Shown piece by piece: positions 1 to 7,359 of a DNA stretch of 64,000 bases. The DNA comes from Denitrobacterium detoxificans (GTDB taxonomy: Bacteria; Actinomycetota; Coriobacteriia; Coriobacteriales; Eggerthellaceae). Positions within the stretch are counted from its first letter, which is position 1. Each line of letters opens with the position of its first letter. A program made the translations under genes and the position numbers. Location: the NCBI RefSeq assembly GCF_001643775.1, contig NZ_CP011402.1:852001-916000 (forward strand). The letters run 5' to 3'. The notes below the pieces were generated by a model. That model worked only from the letters and a program-made list of their open reading frames with translations, made no database searches and was not told where the DNA came from.

Positions 1-2
1 CG

Positions 3-932
3 CAGACCGCAGAGGGCGCGACCATCACCATCACCGACAAGAGCGGAACCACGACCGCCAATGTCTCCAAGGGCGTGAAGGGCGACAAGGGCGACACCGG
101 AGACGTCGGCCCGCAGGGACCGAAGGGAGACGCCGGCGAGCAGGGGCCACAGGGCATCCAGGGCTTGACCGGACCGCAGGGCCCGAAGGGAGACACCGGG
201 GAGACCGGTGCCACGGGGCCGCAGGGACCCAAGGGCGACACGGGCGCGACCGGTTCCCAGGGCATCCAGGGCGAGACCGGCGCGACGGGACCGCAGGGGC
301 CGAAGGGCGACACGGGAGACACCGGCGCCACCGGTCCGACCGGGCCGCAAGGACCCAAAGGCGACAAGGGCGACACCGGTGACACCGGGCCGCAGGGCCC
401 GAAGGGCGACACCGGCGACACGGGACCCCAGGGCTTGGCCGGTCCAGCCGGCGCTGACGGCGTCTCCTGCACGCACTCCTGGGACGGCTCGGTGCTTACG
501 GTGACGAGCGCGTCGGGCACGAGCTCGGCCGACCTGCGCGGGCCGCAAGGCATCCAGGGAATCCAGGGAGCCACCGGACCACAGGGCGAGACGGGGCCGA
601 AGGGCGACACCGGCGAGACTGGCGCCACGGGACCACAGGGGCCGAAGGGAGACACCGGCGACGACGGCACAAACGCCACGATCACCGGCGCAAGCGCGAC
701 GATCGACGCGAGCACAGGCACGCCATCGGTGAGCGTCACGCTGGGCGGCACGGCGTCTGCCAGGACGTTCGCCTTTGCGTTCCACAACCTCAAGGGCGCG
801 ACGGGCGCTACCGGTCCGCAAGGGCCGCAGGGTCCCGCCGGCACGACGCCGGACCTCTCCGCCTACGCCACCAAGCAGTACGTGGACGATGCCATCGCGG
901 CGCTCGCCAATCTCGAAGAGGAAGAGTTTTAG
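3..932 (+). CDS. Collagen-like phage tail-fibre protein (5' end outside window)
   Basis: The frame is open from the window edge, so the real start lies upstream; the GTG at 75 is only an internal valine. The product is mostly Gly-X-Y triplets (many [10 protein letters not shown]-type units). They are interrupted once around 469-535 by a non-collagen stretch containing SWDGSVLTV, and again around 672-790 by a Thr/Ser/Ala-rich segment. The C-terminus ([18 protein letters not shown]) looks like the short trimerising coiled coil that ends many phage fibre proteins. The preceding residues [10 protein letters not shown] are also typical of phage baseplate or fibre modules. It lies 3 nt before the next gene, so the two are probably co-transcribed. 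A host-derived surface collagen is possible, but the neighbours favour a prophage receptor-binding fibre. Confidence 0.8.
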   Translation, partial: QTAEGATITITDKSGTTTANVSKGVKGDKGDTGDVGPQGPKGDAGEQGPQGIQGLTGPQGPKGDTGETGATGPQGPKGDTGATGSQGIQGETGATGPQGPKGDTGDTGATGPTGPQGPKGDKGDTGDTGPQGPKGDTGDTGPQGLAGPAGADGVSCTHSWDGSVLTVTSASGTSSADLRGPQGIQGIQGATGPQGETGPKGDTGETGATGPQGPKGDTGDDGTNATITGASATIDASTGTPSVSVTLGGTASARTFAFAFHNLKGATGATGPQGPQGPAGTTPDLSAYATKQYVDDAIAALANLEEEEF

Positions 933-935
933 GCC

Positions 936-2324
936 ATGGCTGTTGGAACCGTATCGACCCGCATACTCACCGACATTGCCAATGCGATCCGCTACCAGGC
1001 GGGCGTGGCCACGCTGTACAAGCCGCGCGAGATGGCGGCGGCCGTCTCGGCGCTCGACGGCACGGACGTCGGCGACTACCAGGCGCAGCCGTACATGACT
1101 TTGGAGTCGGGCGTGCTGCCGGAGTCGGTGTTCTCGGACATAGCCGACGCCATACGGGGGCAGAACGGGCTCTCGACGCTCTACCAGCCCGGTGACATGG
1201 CGGCCGCCATCCTGGCGCTCGAATGGGACGTTGGATACAAGATCCGTGGCCTCCTCCTGGACGACGGGACCTTCGAGATCAACTACTACGAGCGGCGCAC
1301 GAGTGTGACTGGCGGGCGCATCGTGCAGGTGTTCGAGATCGACCCGGCGGGCTACTCGTCCGCGAGCGCGCGATCCTACGACTCGATAAAGCTGCTGGTG
1401 AAGAAGGTCTACATCGACTCGACCATCGGGGGCCTCGGCTTGACGAACTGCGCGTTCTGGTTCAACGCGTTCTCGAACTGCACGGAGGTGCGCGGGTTCG
1501 AGAACCTGTCCGGCATGACGAGCGCCGCGCAGATGTTCTCCAGCTGCACCTCCCTGGAGACGATCTACGCAACGAGCTTCAGCAACTCTGGGCTCTCGGG
1601 CTCCCTCATGTTCACCGGCTGCACCAGGCTCGTCGGCGGGACGGACGGATTCGTGCCGTCCCAGACTAGCGGCGCATCGGTGTGCAAGCTGGGCGCGGGC
1701 GGCGTGTTGACCGACCCGAACAACGACGCCCGCACCTGGTTCTGGGCGCACTACTACGCCGACGGCGAGGGCGTGCTGACGGCGACGTCGACGCCGGACG
1801 CGACGCGCACACTGCGGGCCTCCGGGAGGATCTGCGCCATCGGCAAGTACGTGGGCCTGGGCTTCACGCCTTGGGACGGCGTCACCGGCGCCACGCACCG
1901 CCAGTACCTGACGAGCGCGACCTTCGCTGCCGACATGGCGACGTTCTCGTACCTGAACCTGAACTACCTGTTCTACAGTTGCACGAACCTGGCGAGCGTC
2001 TCCGGCCTGGGCAACCTGTCGGGCGTGCGCTCCATGCGCTACACGTTCTCGTCGTGCGCGTTCACCACGATCGACTTCCGGGGCTTCGACCCGTCCACAT
2101 TGACGGACCTGTTCTACACGTTCTCGGGATGCTCGCACATGACGACGATCTACGCGGACGCGACCTGGGCGCTACCTTCGAGCGGGATCACGGGCTCTCA
2201 GTGCTTTTATAGCTGCCGGGCGCTTGTCGGGGGGAACGGAACCGCGTGGTCGAGCTCGAACGTCGGATACACGTACATGAGGATCGACCGGGCTGGACAG
2301 ACGGGGTACCTGACGGCGGCATGA
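936..2324 (+). CDS. BspA/DUF285-like repeat protein, likely phage tail-tip or adhesin
   Basis: Product of 462 aa. The first 95 residues hold two copies of a module of about 30 residues (DIANAIRYQAGVATLYKPRE and DIADAIRGQNGLSTLYQPGD, each followed by MAAA and a Leu-containing end). I know this module from tail proteins of gut prophages. The remainder carries BspA-type (DUF285) leucine-rich repeats with the pattern F..C..L..I, for example NAFSNCTEVRGFENLSGM and TFSSCAFTTIDFRGFD. There is no signal peptide, which argues for a virion protein rather than a secreted host adhesin. ATG is 3 nt after the fibre gene stop. Probable role: host recognition at the tail tip (inference). Confidence 0.75.
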   Translation: MAVGTVSTRILTDIANAIRYQAGVATLYKPREMAAAVSALDGTDVGDYQAQPYMTLESGVLPESVFSDIADAIRGQNGLSTLYQPGDMAAAILALEWDVGYKIRGLLLDDGTFEINYYERRTSVTGGRIVQVFEIDPAGYSSASARSYDSIKLLVKKVYIDSTIGGLGLTNCAFWFNAFSNCTEVRGFENLSGMTSAAQMFSSCTSLETIYATSFSNSGLSGSLMFTGCTRLVGGTDGFVPSQTSGASVCKLGAGGVLTDPNNDARTWFWAHYYADGEGVLTATSTPDATRTLRASGRICAIGKYVGLGFTPWDGVTGATHRQYLTSATFAADMATFSYLNLNYLFYSCTNLASVSGLGNLSGVRSMRYTFSSCAFTTIDFRGFDPSTLTDLFYTFSGCSHMTTIYADATWALPSSGITGSQCFYSCRALVGGNGTAWSSSNVGYTYMRIDRAGQTGYLTAA

Positions 2325-2332
2325 CCGGCTGT

Positions 2333-3820
2333 TTACCGAACTAGGAGGCAAAACTCATCGCCAGCCCCAGAGATGCGCCACGTGATCCCCGTCGCGGCTG
2401 CCACCAGCTTGGCGTCATGCGACACGAGCAGGAGCGCGGCGGGGTACGCGGCGAGCATGCGTTCCAGGGCTACGGTCGAGCCGAGGTCAAGGTGATTCGT
2501 AGGCTCGTCCATCACGATGAGCTCGGGCCTGTCAAGGATGCCCAGGGCGAGCATGAGCTTGCGCATCTCCCCGGGACTTATGGTGTCTCCCTCCAGGATG
2601 CGTTCGGGCTCCGAGTTGAGCTGTGCCACGATGGAGAGTGCGCGGCCTCGGCGGACGTCCGGAAGGTCACTCAGGGTGGCGAGGGCGGCGCGCTTGTCCG
2701 CCTCGCTGGGTTCCTGGGGGATGTAGAGCGTCCTCGTTCCGTCTGGAAGGCGGCCGACGACCTGCTTGATGAGCGTCGTCTTGCCGGTGCCGTTGTCGCC
2801 GACGAGTCCGATGTGGTCGGTATTGCCGATGTGCAACGCGGGCACGCTCAAGGTGGCGTCGCCGAGGGCCAGCGTCTGCGGTTCCATGCGCAGGAGCACC
2901 CTTCGCCTGCTGGGTGCGGCGTCGAGCCACACGTCGGCGTCGTAGCGCTTCTCCACATGCGTTGCCGCAAGTCTTGCCTCGGCCGTCGCAAGCTTGGCCT
3001 CCATCCTCGACGACAGCCTTCCCGCTTTGCCGTCCTGGCCGGAGACCACGGCGATGCGCTTCTTGCAGCGAGCGTCGCTGTCGTGCTTGCCCACGCCCTT
3101 GAGGCTGCGCTTTCCCGCCGAGCGGGACGCCTCCTCGCGGCGGCGAATGGCCTCGCGCTCGATCCGGGCCTTCTCCCTGCGGGCGACCTCGCGCGCGTGG
3201 ACGGCGCTCGCACGCTCGAGCGATGCCTGGCCTTCCGCCTGGGTATAGCCGCCCGGCCGCATGGTCGCGATGCCGCCCGCCACGAATAGGCACTGTGTGC
3301 AGAGCGCATCCAACAGCTCGCGATCGTGGGAGACGAGGAGCCCTATGCCGCCGAAGCGCGCGAGCGCCGAGGATATGGCATGCCGCGTGCTTGCGTCCAC
3401 GTGGTTCGTCGGCTCGTCCACGGCGAGCACGTCGGGGGCGGCCCAGAGGGCGCAGGCCACCTGGAGTCGCTTCTGCTGGCCGCCCGAGAGCGTGCCGTAG
3501 CGCCAAGGCCAATCGTCCTCGATGCCGAGGTCCCGGCGGAGGCGCGTCGCATGGCCGTCGTATGCAAGCGCGAAGTCCTCAAGGTTCTGCGGCGGTTCGG
3601 TCGCGTCCTGGGGACAGTACAGGGACAGGAGGGACGGCGAGACGGAGCCCGAGTCTGGTCGCAGGATCCCGCACGCCACGAGCGTGAGGGTCGTCTTTCC
3701 GCCACCGTTATCGCCGACGATGCCGGTCCATCCCTGGGGGAACGTCGCCGACACCCCGCGCAGGGCGGGATCTGCCGCCGTTGGGTACGTGTACTCGATG
3801 TTCGAGAGGTTCAGCTGCAT
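2333..3820 (-). CDS. ABC-F family ATP-binding protein (candidate ribosome protection)
   Basis: Product of 495 aa with two ABC domains and no membrane segment, as in ABC-F translation factors. NBD1 has Walker A GDNGGGKTT (about residues 36-44), signature LSGGQQKR and Walker B VLAVDEPTNHVD. NBD2 has GDNGTGKTT, ISPGEMRK and LIVMDEPTNHLD. A basic, Arg/Lys/Glu-rich linker of about 100 residues joins them. I chose ATG 3820 because GGAGG lies 4 nt upstream; the frame extends to an ATG at 3934 inside a hairpin, without a ribosome site. It sits between phage tail genes and a holin-like remnant in the opposite orientation, with its own promoter and structured leader, so it looks like cargo. The size matches antibiotic-resistance ABC-F proteins, but a drug class cannot be read from the sequence. 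Confidence 0.88.
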   Translation of the reverse strand: MQLNLSNIEYTYPTAADPALRGVSATFPQGWTGIVGDNGGGKTTLTLVACGILRPDSGSVSPSLLSLYCPQDATEPPQNLEDFALAYDGHATRLRRDLGIEDDWPWRYGTLSGGQQKRLQVACALWAAPDVLAVDEPTNHVDASTRHAISSALARFGGIGLLVSHDRELLDALCTQCLFVAGGIATMRPGGYTQAEGQASLERASAVHAREVARREKARIEREAIRRREEASRSAGKRSLKGVGKHDSDARCKKRIAVVSGQDGKAGRLSSRMEAKLATAEARLAATHVEKRYDADVWLDAAPSRRRVLLRMEPQTLALGDATLSVPALHIGNTDHIGLVGDNGTGKTTLIKQVVGRLPDGTRTLYIPQEPSEADKRAALATLSDLPDVRRGRALSIVAQLNSEPERILEGDTISPGEMRKLMLALGILDRPELIVMDEPTNHLDLGSTVALERMLAAYPAALLLVSHDAKLVAAATGITWRISGAGDEFCLLVR

Positions 3821-3910
3821 GGTGCCTCCGGTTCTGCGAGAGGCCATGCGGGGCAGCAGGGCATAGTCCGTTTGGTTCGGGATATTGGGGCTAAGGTCGT
3901 GAATGGACAC

Positions 3911-3980
3911 GCGATGCTGCACCCGTTTGGGCATGGCCGCTAGCGGTAGCGCTTGATCAACGGGTGGTTGTGAGCATCGC
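3911..3980 (-). promoter_or_regulatory. Long hairpin in the leader of the ABC-F gene
   Basis: On the minus strand, GCGATGCT and ACCCGTT in the 5' arm (3980-3973 and 3965-3959) pair with AACGGGT and AGCATCGC in the 3' arm (3927-3921 and 3918-3911). A smaller palindrome, CCGCTAGCGG, lies in the loop. The 5' arm begins in the stop codon of the three-codon upstream ORF, so a ribosome on that ORF would block pairing. No U-tract follows, so translational control or an RNA-stability effect fits better than a simple terminator. Base pairing is seen; the regulatory role is inferred. Confidence 0.6.
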
Positions 3981-3991
3981 TAGTTCTTCAT
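3980..3991 (-). CDS. Three-codon upstream ORF (Met-Lys-Asn-stop) in the ABC-F leader
   Basis: ATG AAG AAC TAG follows an AAGGGA ribosome-binding sequence by 8 nt. It lies about 55 nt after the predicted transcription start and its stop codon forms the first base of the leader hairpin. Short upstream ORFs that sense ribosome-targeting drugs are established for several resistance ABC-F genes. Here the assignment is inferred from layout only. Confidence 0.45.
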   Translation of the reverse strand: MKN

Positions 3992-4051
3992 GCACCTGGT
4001 CCCTTCTCTTGCCGGTGCTTGCCAAAGGCCCCGGCTGATTCGACTTTGTCG

Positions 4052-4080
4052 ATTATACCCACGCTAATTGCTGCGGTCAA
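4052..4080 (-). promoter_or_regulatory. Promoter of the ABC-F gene
   Basis: On the minus strand TTGACC (-35, 4080-4075), a 17-nt spacer and a perfect TATAAT (-10, 4057-4052). The predicted start near 4045 gives a leader of about 225 nt before the ABC-F ATG. This is the best sigma-A-type promoter in the window. Confidence 0.8.
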
Positions 4081-4122
4081 TTCATTTGCCATGCCCCAAG
4101 CCACCTTGTGACGCCATTAGAC

Positions 4123-4163
4123 ACTGCCTCCTGAGGATGGACAACGAGACCTTTGGAGGCAGT
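4123..4163 (+). promoter_or_regulatory. Inverted repeat covering the ribosome site of the holin-like gene
   Basis: ACTGCCTCC (4123-4131) is complementary to GGAGGCAGT (4155-4163), with a 23-nt loop. The second arm contains the GGAGG ribosome-binding sequence for ATG 4169, so folding would hide it. A role in delaying holin translation is only inferred. Confidence 0.4.
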
Positions 4164-4168
4164 TCTTT

Positions 4169-4447
4169 ATGGAGTCAATCATCGTGGCGTGCATCACCGG
4201 TGTCGTGACGCTGATTGGGGTGATCCTCTCCAACTCGAAGAGCAGGGCCGTCATGGAGGTCAAGCTGGACGCCCTCACGGCAAAGGTCGAGAAGCGCAAC
4301 CAGGTCCTGGAGCGCACCTACCAGCTCGAGCAGGACATGGCGGTGGCGAAGCACGACATCGGGAACGGCCTCGCTCGTGGCCATCATGCCGTTGCAGATC
4401 CCCTTCTTCTCCTCAAGGCTGTAGCTCTCGGGCGAGTAGATGCATAG
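4169..4447 (+). pseudogene. Truncated phage holin-like membrane protein
   Basis: GGAGG lies 9 nt before the ATG. The first 65 or so residues look real: an N-terminal hydrophobic helix (IIVACITGVVTLIGVILS), then a charged segment (SRAVMEVKLDALTAKVEKRN, QVLERTYQLEQ) like small phage holin/lysis proteins with one membrane segment and a coiled coil. From about 4360 the translation becomes LARGHHAVADPLL, unlike that pattern, and this part is antisense to another gene start. I read it as a gene cut by a deletion junction near 4355-4375, with the stop at 4447 reached by chance. Confidence 0.5.
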
Positions 4448-4513
4448 GTCTGCTCGGAAGTAGGCCATGTCCTCGGCCTGGGTGAGTTCGGTCATCTTCG
4501 CTTCGTTGATCAT
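4175..4513 (-). pseudogene. Truncated small protein of unknown function
   Basis: The ATG at 4513 (minus) has AGGAG nearby upstream. Its first 47 or so codons (containing MTELTQAEDMAYFRADLCIY and SLEEKKGICNGMMATSEA) have natural composition and look like a real N-terminus. From about 4370 down to the stop at 4175 it only reads the complement of the holin-like gene. The real gene therefore seems to have lost its 3' part at the same junction that cut the holin-like gene. I do not recognise the family; Asp/Glu/Cys/Met content suggests a cytoplasmic protein. Confidence 0.4.
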
Positions 4514-4563
4514 CTTTCTAATCTCCTCTCAGTGCCTAGCGTCGGGAATGGTGGCGCTGGGGT

Positions 4564-4584
4564 GGTACGAATTCCGGTACGAAT
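4564..4584. repeat. Short tandem direct repeat
   Basis: GGTACGAAT occurs at 4564-4572 and again at 4576-4584, a 12-nt period, in the gap between the prophage fragment and guaA. It could be a protein-binding site next to an attachment site, or chance. Confidence 0.3.
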
Positions 4585-4615
4585 AATCCCGAAAGGAGTG
4601 CTTTCTTTCGAAGCA

Positions 4616-4648
4616 AAGTGGTGCGCCGATTTCTCGGACACACCACTT
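4616..4648 (-). terminator. Hairpin downstream of guaA
   Basis: AAGTGGTG (4616-4623) pairs with CACCACTT (4641-4648), with a further CCGA/TCGG pairing inside. Read on the minus strand it follows guaA by 60 nt and is trailed by TTGCTTCG, so it is a weak factor-independent terminator candidate. Confidence 0.45.
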
Positions 4649-4708
4649 CTGACCTGCGGTTACGTTATGTTTCGGGGCGGAGTGCGGAAAAGTGTTTTCT
4701 TGAGAGTT

Positions 4709-4735
4709 TTATTCCCACTCGATCGTCGCGGGCGG
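4709..4735. other. Possible attachment site at the guaA 3' end
   Basis: The last codons of guaA (minus strand, ending ATCGAGTGGGAATAA) directly border the prophage-like segment. The guaA 3' end is a known integration site for genomic islands. No second copy of the core is present in this window, so the other junction would lie to the left of position 1. Inference from context. Confidence 0.35.
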
Positions 4736-6295
4736 CTTGCTCGTGATGTCGTAGGCCACGCGGTTCACGCCGGGTACCTCGGCTACGATGCGGCCGGAAA
4801 TGCGTGCCAGCACGTCGTAGGGGAGCTTCGCCCAGTCGGCCGTCATGGCGTCGCTGCTTTCCACGGCGCGCAGGATGATGGGTCGCGCGTAGGTGCGCTC
4901 GTCGCCCATAACGCCCACCGAGCGGATGTCAGGCAGCACGGCGAAGTATTGCCAGCAGCTATGCTCGCTGTTGCGCTCGCCAGTTTCCTCGAACAGACGC
5001 GCGTTGTAAGCGTCCAGTTCCTCGCGCACGATGGCGTCGGCGTTCTTCAGGATTTCCAGCTTTTCGGGGCTTACCGAACCGATGATGCGGATAGCCAGGC
5101 CGGGGCCGGGGAAGGGCTGACGGTGCACGATGTAGTCGGGCAGGCCCAGTGCCGTGCCCAGCGCGCGCACTTCGTCTTTGAAGAAGTGGTCGAGCGGCTC
5201 GATGAGGTCGAAGTGAACCCCTTCGGGGAAGGGGATGAGGTTGTGGTGGCTCTTGATGGTGGAAGCCTTGCCGCCTGTCTTGCGAGCGCCGCTTTCGATG
5301 ATATCGGGGTAGATGGTGCCCTGGGCCAGGTACTTCACGCCGCCCGTATGCTGGGCCACGGTGAAGAACTCTTCCCAGAACTGCGTGCCGATGATGCGGC
5401 GCTTCTGTTCGGGCTCGGTTACGCCGTCGAGCAGCTTGGCATAGCGTTCTTCTGCGTGCACGTGCACGAAGTCTACGTCGAACTGCTTGGTGAAGACTTC
5501 CTCCACCTGTTCGGGCTCGTTCTTGCGCAGCAGGCCGTGGTTCACGAACACGCAGGTGAGCTGCTTGCCAATGGCGCGAGCGCACAGGGCGGCCACGACG
5601 CTGGAGTCTACGCCACCGGAAAGGGCCAGAATCACGCGGTCATTGCCGACCTTGGCGCGGATGTCTTCCACCATGGAGTCGATAAGACCTTCCATGGTCC
5701 AGTTCGCTTCCAGGCCGCAGATGTCGAACAGGAAGTTGCTGAGCATCTGGTTGCCGTTGGGCGTGTGGCGCACCTCGGGGTGGAACTGCGTGGCGTACAG
5801 GTTGCGCTCAGCGCATTCCATGCTGGCCACGGGGCAGGTGTCGGTAACGGAGGTGATGGTGAAGCCCTCGGGCACCTGGCTTACGGCGTCGCGATGGCTC
5901 ATCCAAACCGTCTGCTCTTCGGGCGTGTTGGCCAGAAGGCGGCTTTCGCCCTTGCGCGTGAGCGGTGCTGCGCCGTATTCGCCCTTTTCGGTGTGGCCCA
6001 CGGTGCCGCCCAGGGTGGTGGCCATGATCTGCTGGCCATAGCAGAAGCCCAGTACGGGCACTCCCAGCTCGAATACGCCAGGGTCTACCTTCGGGGCATC
6101 TTCGGCGTACACGCTGGCGGGGCCACCCGAGAGGATGATCGCGGAAGGCTGGGCGGCTGCGATTTCGCTTGCGGGAGCATCGCAGGGCAGAATTTCCGAG
6201 TAGACGTGCAAATCGCGCACGCGACGAGCAATGAGCTGGCCGTACTGAGCGCCAAAGTCCAGTACGATGACTTTCTGCTGGGTGGTTTCCGCCAC
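4709..6295 (-). CDS. guaA: GMP synthase (glutamine-hydrolysing)
   Basis: Product of 528 aa, full length. It converts XMP to GMP using ATP and glutamine in the cytoplasm. The N-terminal class I amidotransferase domain has the nucleophile Cys85 in LGFCYGQQ and the His172/Glu174 pair in QFHPEV. The ATP-pyrophosphatase domain has the P-loop SGGVDSS at 226-232, and the C-terminal dimer domain ends in PPATIEWE. The start is GTG 6295, preceded by AAAGGCGG. It is divergent from the small gene at 6426 and its 3' end borders foreign DNA. Confidence 0.97.
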   Translation of the reverse strand: MAETTQQKVIVLDFGAQYGQLIARRVRDLHVYSEILPCDAPASEIAAAQPSAIILSGGPASVYAEDAPKVDPGVFELGVPVLGFCYGQQIMATTLGGTVGHTEKGEYGAAPLTRKGESRLLANTPEEQTVWMSHRDAVSQVPEGFTITSVTDTCPVASMECAERNLYATQFHPEVRHTPNGNQMLSNFLFDICGLEANWTMEGLIDSMVEDIRAKVGNDRVILALSGGVDSSVVAALCARAIGKQLTCVFVNHGLLRKNEPEQVEEVFTKQFDVDFVHVHAEERYAKLLDGVTEPEQKRRIIGTQFWEEFFTVAQHTGGVKYLAQGTIYPDIIESGARKTGGKASTIKSHHNLIPFPEGVHFDLIEPLDHFFKDEVRALGTALGLPDYIVHRQPFPGPGLAIRIIGSVSPEKLEILKNADAIVREELDAYNARLFEETGERNSEHSCWQYFAVLPDIRSVGVMGDERTYARPIILRAVESSDAMTADWAKLPYDVLARISGRIVAEVPGVNRVAYDITSKPPATIEWE

Positions 6296-6413
6296 TGTTA
6301 CCGCCTTTCGCGTAATGTATAAACGCCGCTATCATAGCGCCTGCGCTTGAAGGTGGCGTGTGCGTTGGCGCGTTCTCATAAAAACGCTAGGGAGCACGAT
6401 GCGCCTTTGCCCG

Positions 6414-6419
6414 TATAAT
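6414..6419 (+). promoter_or_regulatory. -10 box for a leaderless transcript
   Basis: A perfect TATAAT ends exactly 6 nt before the ATG at 6426, which would place the transcription start on the A of the start codon. There is no convincing ribosome-binding sequence. The same spacing is seen at 55707 and 58470. Confidence 0.6.
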
Positions 6420-6425
6420 CGGGGC

Positions 6426-6635
6426 ATGGCAGATAAGTGGGAACAGATTCAAAACATCCTTAGTGCAGAAGCTTCGGGCGCGGAACGTCCGCCGCGGCTG
6501 CGTTCCCAGCGCACGCTCTTTGGCATTCCCAGCGAAATCGAGCAGATTATGGCCAATGCTTCCCAGGAGGGTACGCGTGCAGCGCGCGACAAGAAGCAAG
6601 GCCAAGCCCGTAGTTCGTCGGGTGATCGTTCCTAG
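6426..6635 (+). CDS. Small hypothetical protein, 69 aa
   Basis: I start at ATG 6426 because of the TATAAT 6 nt upstream; the frame extends to 6360 but without signals. The product is hydrophilic: MADKWEQIQNILSAEASG, a basic centre (PPRLRSQRTLFGIP), an acidic helix (EIEQIMANASQE) and a Lys/Arg/Gln/Ser-rich tail. There is no membrane segment, signal or cysteine motif. I do not recognise the family. It is divergent from guaA with about 130 nt between the starts. Confidence 0.55.
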   Translation: MADKWEQIQNILSAEASGAERPPRLRSQRTLFGIPSEIEQIMANASQEGTRAARDKKQGQARSSSGDRS

Positions 6636-6765
6636 CTCCATCTTCTCTTTTGGGTCGTGTGCGCGATTGCCTTATGTCCCGAAAAGGGCATCGCCCCTCT
6701 GGCGCAAGCGGCGATATGCGACGAAAGCTCGGATGCTTGGCTAAACAAGAGAAGCGTGAAGGTTG

Positions 6766-7098
6766 CTACTGCGTAGGCGCATAGGATGATTGCCGCCCCT
6801 CCACTACGCTGGGGTTGGCGCCTATGGCCGCCGCGGCGAGTGTTGGTAGGTCCGCCAGGATGATGCCTTGTCCGGCAATGCCCGCGATTCCGGCGGATAG
6901 GGCAAGGGCCCAAGCGGCTCGATTGCTTGCCCTCGTGCGGGCGCGCATGGCCATTGCCAGAAGGAAGAACGCAATAAGCGCAAATGCGTAGAGTGCGTGC
7001 CTGAGCGGTATGTCGGAGAATGACGACGAAGAGAAGTGCGGCGAAAGCGAAAATGGGAAGTAGGGGCTTACGTGGAGGTACGCCCATAGGCTGGCCAT
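6766..7098 (-). pseudogene. Hypothetical membrane protein, probably a remnant
   Basis: Frame of 110 aa with two hydrophobic segments (HALYAFALIAFFLLAMAM and AAWALALSAGIAGIAGQG). The helix, short Arg-rich loop, helix pattern resembles helices 2-3 of the large membrane LuxR regulators, but no DNA-binding domain follows and the C-terminus (VEGRQSSYAPTQ) is abrupt. A second overlapping frame (6632-7102) also starts hydrophobic, suggesting frameshift decay. There is no clear ribosome site. It may equally be a small unknown membrane protein. Confidence 0.35.
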
Positions 7099-7163
7099 TC
7101 AAACGACGAGACGTGCGTATTGCTTTGCTATGTTTGCGAGGGGCGTTTTCATCGAGTGAATTC

Positions 7164-7182
7164 TAGCAAGTTTAACTTGCTA
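7164..7182. promoter_or_regulatory. Perfect palindrome upstream of the chorismate mutase-DAHP synthase operon
   Basis: TAGCAAGTT-T-AACTTGCTA: two perfect 9-nt arms around one base, 122 nt before the chorismate mutase ATG. The symmetry and length suit a dimeric repressor. Regulation by an aromatic amino-acid sensor is plausible but inferred. Confidence 0.5.
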
Positions 7183-7216
7183 TGGCATGAGGCTACTTTG
7201 CCTTTCTATCAAAGCA

Positions 7217-7260
7217 TTTTCCGCGGGAAAACATGATAACACTCTATCGCGCTGGAGTGT
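7217..7260 (+). promoter_or_regulatory. Two further dyads before the chorismate mutase start
   Basis: TTTTCC-GCG-GGAAAA (7217-7231) and ACACTC-N10-GAGTGT (7239-7260) lie between the palindrome and the ATG at 7304. They may be operators or leader stem-loops. No clear -35/-10 pair was identified. Confidence 0.35.
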
Positions 7261-7359
7261 TTCTTGCTACGATGTGCGCAATTGCCGTACGAAAGGATGC
7301 ATCATGGCTGAACAAGAGGAAAACTGAGGCTTCGGTAGTTTGTGTGACAAGGGGCTAGC

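Noticed and set aside
75-700. Gly-X-Y region as a CRISPR-like or DNA tandem repeat array
   Set aside because: The repetition follows protein triplets with varying codons; there are no constant repeats with unique spacers.
4532-6322. Open frame of 596 codons antisense to guaA
   Set aside because: It mirrors the guaA codons; composition is His/Ala/Val-rich with no recognisable domain.
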